Below are positions 59,370 through 64,000 of a stretch of 64,000 nucleotides of DNA, piece by piece. Made by a program: the position numbers and the translations under genes. The stretch is from Cricetomys ansorgei (Eukaryota > Chordata > Mammalia > Rodentia > Nesomyidae): contig JAMJFZ010002594.1 of the NCBI GenBank assembly GCA_026225945.1, forward strand, positions 2,458,501-2,522,500, in the 5' to 3' direction. Below the pieces are notes generated by a model. The model had not been told where the DNA came from and did no database searches. It saw nothing but the letters and a program-made list of their open reading frames with translations. Within the stretch, counting starts at the first letter, position 1; every line of letters begins with the position of its first letter.

Positions 59370-59680
59370 AGGCTGTGGGTTTACTTAAAAATGCTTGGGG
59401 TAATTTTCTGATGTCCCCTCCACCCTGGCGAGGCTCTGCTCCAGCTCCCGTCGTATGTAATTCCTAATGATTCTCTGTTATGTCCTGTTTTATTAAAGCG
59501 TCATTGAACTATACCCTATTGATTTAGATTTCACAGACAATTGAAATTTAAATTGACTCCAAATTGAATGTCTCCGTGTAATCTCTGTTCTGCAATAAAG
59601 ATGGATAAAATGCTTCTATTTTTGATAACAAGCTATACTGGAGGCACATTTTAATTTTGGGAAGGGAAGGAAAAAAAAAC
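59370..59680. promoter_or_regulatory. candidate distal enhancer, AT-rich homeodomain-site cluster
   Basis: Repeat-free AT-rich block with 'ttacttaaaaatgcttgggg', 'gtaattcctaatgattctct', 'ttttattaaagcgtcattga', 'ccctattgatttagatttca', 'caattgaaatttaaattgac' and 'tttttgataacaagc'. Dense TAAT, ATTGA and ATTAAA-type cores in otherwise SINE-littered GC-rich DNA resemble vertebrate conserved non-coding elements. No splice signals or coding potential. The function is inferred. Confidence 0.4.
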
Positions 59681-59699
59681 GTGACAGCCTTAACTTCTT

Positions 59700-60810
59700 T
59701 GAAAAGTGGCTGACAGTTTGGGGCACGCGAGGCTGTTTTCTTGTTTTTCTCTGGGGCATGATGCCCGAGCTAGGGAATTCTGGGATGTCTAGCTGGCTCA
59801 GAGAGGGAAGGTGAAGGTGATGAATCTGGACCACTCATACTTTTTTTTTCTTGCTCTGAGAGTGTGGACATACTCCCCTCCATGGTGTACATAACTCCGG
59901 GCCCTGGGCTGTGTCCTGAGAGCCCCGTACAAACAAGAGAGAGACATCATTGCACCCTGACAAAGGAGGCAGTCATGTGAGCAACTCCGGTCCTCACCAA
60001 GCCAGAGGCTTCCTGACCATGGTGAGTCCCAGGGATGACATGACTGTGACCTGCCCAGGACGTGGGACCCATCTGTGGGGAACATGGGGAACAGTGATGG
60101 GCAGGGAAGACTCACCCGACGTGAGCAGCACCCTCCAATAGGCCATGATGGAACAGGAGTTGTCCAAGAGGAAGCCAGCCTGGTCCACCAGCTCTGGTCT
60201 TCCAAGTGTGTCTGTGGACGTCATCCTCCAATGTCTCCAGCCTTCTAGCTCGGAGACATACCACATCCGTCTCCGCCGTGTCTCTGCTAGACCCACCACG
60301 CCTTTCTCTTCCCTCTGCTGGATTGGAAGCTGGGACAGGGAGGGGACAAAGGTGTCCTCTGTGAATTCTCCCAGGCTTGATTCTAGCAGAGAGAAATTGA
60401 CGCAGCATCCACCCCGAGCCAGGACGCTGAATCTGAGCTCTGGTCAGGGCTGTTCTCTGTTTCCAGAGGGTTCTAGGCCTGGCAAATCTGACCCCACCTC
60501 GGCATCCAGGAGAGACGGTGGATGCTTCATTTCCCGCCGCTACCGTGATGGCTGGAGCTTGCCGCCTTGAACAGCGTGGGCTCAGAGTCTCGCGGGCACT
60601 GCCGTGCTCCTCTGGGGCTTTGGAAGTCGGTGTTTCCGTCCCTTCTCCGGCTTCTGAAAGCCGCGGGGTCTCTGGCTTGTGGGTGCCTTCTCCACCTTCA
60701 CGGCCAGCAGGCGCCACCCCTCTCTGAGCTCTGTGTAGTCACCGGCTCGCTGCTTAGCTTCGGTTTCTCCCCAGTCCTCAAATGAATGAAGAACAATCAC
60801 ACCAGCCCGT
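59700..60810. other. intergenic segment without recognised features
   Basis: Unique sequence. A 201-codon minus-strand open frame (60112-60717) overlaps several plus-strand frames and has no domain, so it is not called a gene. Confidence 0.4.
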
Positions 60811-60814
60811 CCTG

Positions 60815-61175
60815 GTCACTCTTGCTCTCGCCACAAATACCCCGGTAGCGGCAACTGACGGAAGGTAGGGTTTATTCTGGTCACAGTTGGAGGGTACAGC
60901 CTATCATGGAGGGGAAGGCAGGGCTGCAGGAGCAGGGGCCTGCTGGTCACATGGTCGGGGCAGACACAATGAGCTGGTTCTCCTGCTCAACTGCTCTAGG
61001 ATCCCGGCTCAGGGAATGGTGTCACCAACAGCGGGAAGATCCTCGGACCTCAATTAACCTGTTCGAGACAGTCCTCCACAGGCGTGTTCAGAGGCCCGAC
61101 TGCCAGGTGACTGGAGGTGACTGGAGGTCTCATCCAGTTGATAACCGGGGTCAACCATCACACAGCCCGAGGTCT
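60815..61175 (-). repeat. LTR-like repeat remnant
   Basis: 'ggtcactcttgctctcgcca', 'ggaaggtagggtttattctg', 'atcatggaggggaaggcagg', 'gatcctcggacctcaattaa' and 'ggggtcaaccatcacac' match the 40.9-kb group in layout. Confidence 0.55.
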
Positions 61176-61189
61176 TTAGCTTAGTCAGG

Positions 61190-62330
61190 CTGGTGAAGGT
61201 GTGGTGCCATTAGGATGAGGGTGTGGGCATCTCCTGGGGGCAGAGGGTACATTTTTCAGTCTACTGTGTTGCCTGACAGAGTGACTTAATCAGGGAAATG
61301 TTTAGAGGAGGCTAAGAGGCAAGGCTGGCCACCGGAAGGACCCCTTCTTAAGTGCTCCCTACCCCACCTTGAGAGCTCAAATAACCCCGACTGGTTGACT
61401 CCTACCTGCCTTGGTGTTTATGGCTTCTGGCCCCTCGTTGGCTAAACTCCTGGACCCCAGCCTGACATGAGGCTCCCTGCACATCTGTCGGCCTCCCCTG
61501 GTCCTGGTCCTTCAGTCCTCTGGTCTGTGAGCTGAATTAACCCCTTTGAGGACAACAAATGTGCTATTCCCTCCCTCCTTTTTGCTCCACCCCAGCTCCC
61601 TCCCTCCTCTGCGGCCCCTCCCCGTCATCTGTCACCCTCTGTACCTTCTCATCCATGGTATCTGCTCCACTGCAGGCCACTCGGCTCCCTCCCCCACCCG
61701 CTTCCTGTTGTATCTCACTGTCCCCCCAGCCACATCCCACATATCCCTCACGCCCGGCCACACTTGCACGGTGCCTCAGGGTGCTGCCGAGTCCTGGACT
61801 TGACAAGGAAGCTCTAGGCCCTTACTTCAGAGGCGAAGAACACACATGTTGACTGACCAGGGTCGGCTCCCTCTCCCTGGGGCCTGGAGGTCATGGGCTG
61901 TGTAGTAATGGTGCTTCCTGCCTGCAGAATATCTGGGGTGCACTGCAGGGACACTGGGCAGAAGAGAGAGGGTGACTCCCCTTTTAACCACTTGACCCTT
62001 CCTGATAGTCATTGCAGCCATACCAGACCCTCCTAACTTACCTGCACCCTGGGTAAGCCTGGGTCTGAGAAGGGACTCTGAGGGCTGCTGGACTCTTGGC
62101 CTCCCACCTCAGCAGACCCCATGTCTCACAAACCCTGGCAGGCTCCAAACCGCTCAGCCTGGTCAAACCTGAGATGTGAATCCAAGCAGCTGTGGAGTCC
62201 CCAGAACGGCTGGATGCTGGACTCCACATCTGCCCCGTAGCCCCCTGTAAGGCCCTGCTCCCTGCTGTCCCTTGGCTAGGCCTCCTCCCTAGGCTGTGTC
62301 CTGCTCAACCTTGAGTCTCCTGGGCTCCGG
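61190..62330. other. intergenic segment without recognised features
   Basis: Unique, pyrimidine-rich in part (about 61560-61760). No gene or recognised repeat. Confidence 0.4.
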
Positions 62331-62334
62331 GAGT

Positions 62335-62425
62335 GGAAGCACCTGGCACATAATTGCAGCTTAATAAACGAATCAATCCTCATTAGGGTTTGATTGGCCA
62401 TTAGCCTCATTATCCCGAGAAAGCA
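62335..62425. promoter_or_regulatory. short homeodomain-motif cluster
   Basis: Within 85 bp: 'cataattgcagcttaataaa', 'cgaatcaatcctcattaggg' and 'tttgattggccattagcctc' followed by ATTAT. At least five TAAT/ATTA cores and a CCAAT-box-like GATTGGCC. Possible core of a conserved regulatory element. Confidence 0.35.
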
Positions 62426-62669
62426 GAGGCCTAGGGAGGCTTCCGAGAATGCCGATGCAGACAGAGACCCATGGGAGCGAGTTCTCCAGCCACAGTTCGT
62501 GGACAGGATGACATCTAGAGACACCCTAACAGAGGTGACCTTGACCAGCCCTCCTCAGTTCTGGGCATGCCTCAGATTCATTAGTAAGCCTGAACAACAC
62601 GGGTCCAGGAGCCATCGAGAACCCACACGTGACCGTGGTGGCAGGGGACACCGGTTGTCACCAGCTCCT

Positions 62670-62770
62670 CTTGCTGGGGTGAAGCTCAATTGGCAGAGTG
62701 CTCATCAAGCCCGTCGAGGTTATTGGGCGCCATCCAAGTGGGCGGGGCAGTTCCTTCTTAACCTCACCTA
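62670..62770 (+). repeat. ID/B4-like SINE remnant
   Basis: 'gctggggtgaagctcaattg' followed by 'gcagagtgctcatcaagccc' resembles a tRNA-derived ID/B4 head. Diverged. Confidence 0.45.
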
Positions 62771-62799
62771 CAAAGGCAGAGCTGGAAGTTTGAATATCA

Positions 62800-64000
62800 G
62801 AGCTTTGCCTTGAGATTGCTTGAGCCATCCAGGAAAGCTCACACTTCTTCTGGGTGCCCTGGAGGTAAAGCTGACACTGGCATTGGGCATCCAGAGCCCC
62901 CTTGGCCCCAGGGATACTGCAGGGCCCCCTGTGCCCCCCGTGCTGTGTAGAATAGAGACGAAAGCCTCTATTCCATAGGGAAGCTAAGATGCAGGGTGGT
63001 GTAAGGGAGGTGAAACTCTACCAGGACGGAAAAGTACCTTCAGATCAGGAAGGAGATGACTCAAACGCATCAGAAGTCCTGGAAACTGATCAGGCTCACC
63101 ACATCTCTCCCTCAGGCTCACCACGTCTCTCCTCCGGGGCTGCCGAGACACTCTCAGGCCAGCCGAGCTGTTGGAAAGGTCACTGTCCACCCCGCTGAGC
63201 TGTCTGCAGGCCGTGCAGTGAGAGCCAGGTTCCCAGCTTTGTGAGCTGGCGCCCATGCCGGGGCGGGCTTTCCTGTAAGTGACCCTCCACCCACACTCCT
63301 GTAAGTGACCCTCCACCCACACCTCTGTGAGTAACCCCTTAAAACTCAGGGGGCCACTGAGTCAGACTTTGGTGATATCATTCTGTCATTCAGTTGGCTC
63401 CCTAACTGGGTGAGTAGTTTTTTTCTCATCTTAGTACTAGTACCTACCGTAGACACACACTGCCTTCTACCCCTGTGGGTGCCGGGTACCCCTAACCTCA
63501 TTACCCATCAGCCATATTTATGGGCTGTTGGGTGCTTCCCTGACCAGTGTTAAGAACGGTTCATCCAGCCTGATGGCCCGCAGGAAGGGAACAGCTGGTG
63601 TGCCCTGAATGCATGCAGTTCACTAACAGGTGTGTTTTGCACAGCTAGGTACCCTGAGATAGCCCTTTCCTTTACATGTGCTCTTCTTTACACGTGTCCG
63701 TTTAGCAGGGTGCACAGACGGACAGCTGTGATGTACAGCTCATGCTGTGTGAGCACAGCCTGGCTCCATCGACACAGAACGGCAGTTACAGGGTGCAAAA
63801 TAACACAGAAAGCACTCACAGAGTAGTCCCTAGAGGCTCTGCTACATTGAAACGAGGGGACTTCACAAGACTCATGCTGTAGCCCACAGCCCAGCCACCG
63901 AGATGATGTCTGCAGGCGGCCTCTGTGAGGCCAGATGTTCACAGGGGACTTAAGCCAAAAGCTAGCAGGGGCGTGGGGCCACGCTCAGCGGTTAGCACTT
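62800..64000. other. right-hand end of window, no recognised genes
   Basis: Unique sequence with a small local duplication (about 63279-63326: 'gtaagtgaccctccacccac' repeated twice). No exon, RNA gene or regulatory cluster is supportable. The last bases ('ccacgctcagcggttagcac') may begin a tRNA-derived SINE cut by the window end. Confidence 0.4.

Noticed and set aside
60112..60717. 201-codon minus-strand open frame
   Set aside because: Overlaps several equally open plus-strand frames in unique GC-rich DNA and shows no domain or splice support.

Overview
The window is mammalian nuclear DNA from a muroid rodent. Rodent SINEs (B1, B2, B3/B4-like, ID-like) are scattered throughout, together with two copies of the rodent hAT-type DNA transposon I recognise as URR1, older MIR remnants and many long (CA)n, (TCC)n and (CTAT)n microsatellites. 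The species cannot be fixed from the sequence alone. The genes match the CRYBB1 - CRYBA4 - MIAT neighbourhood (human 22q12.1). No bacterial, plasmid or CRISPR content was seen.

Region by region: (1) 1-1.5 kb appears to hold the 5' end of CRYBB1 on the minus strand: a TATA box, a Maf-type site and a ~27-nt first exon ending in a good splice donor at 1404. The coding exons lie off the left edge. (2) 5.07-10.4 kb is a complete beta-A4-crystallin gene (CRYBA4) on the plus strand. It has a TATA promoter with a Maf half-site, a ~25-nt non-coding exon 1, five coding exons joining to a 196-residue protein, and an AATAAA signal. CRYBB1 and CRYBA4 are therefore divergent lens genes whose inferred start sites lie about 3.7 kb apart. 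(3) 10.4-18 kb is repeat-rich intergenic DNA with a GC-rich, E-box-containing element at 16.1-16.3 kb. (4) About 18.1-31.8 kb is the long non-coding RNA gene MIAT (Gomafu/RNCR2), plus strand. It starts in a CpG-rich promoter, has candidate internal exons at 21.5, 24.1 and 24.4 kb, and ends in a ~7-kb terminal exon. That exon carries the hallmark cluster of TACTAAC motifs (six exact, eight one-base variants) between 27.58 and 29.53 kb, and ends near two ATTAAA signals. (5) 31.9-64 kb is intergenic DNA downstream of MIAT. It holds SINEs, LTR-like remnants, three minisatellites (50-bp x 16 at 38.4 kb; 14-bp x 21 at 49.8 kb; CAGTGTTAGC-based at 53.7 kb), and at least three AT-rich, repeat-free, homeodomain-site-dense segments (37.1, 59.4 and 62.3 kb) that look like distal enhancers.

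Functionally, the left part is a lens structural-protein gene pair probably driven by Maf-family factors. The middle is a nuclear, neural/retinal lncRNA thought to bind splicing regulators (SF1, QKI, CELF3) through repeated motifs. The right part has no coding gene that I can support; its open reading frames are by-products of tandem repeats or GC-rich DNA.
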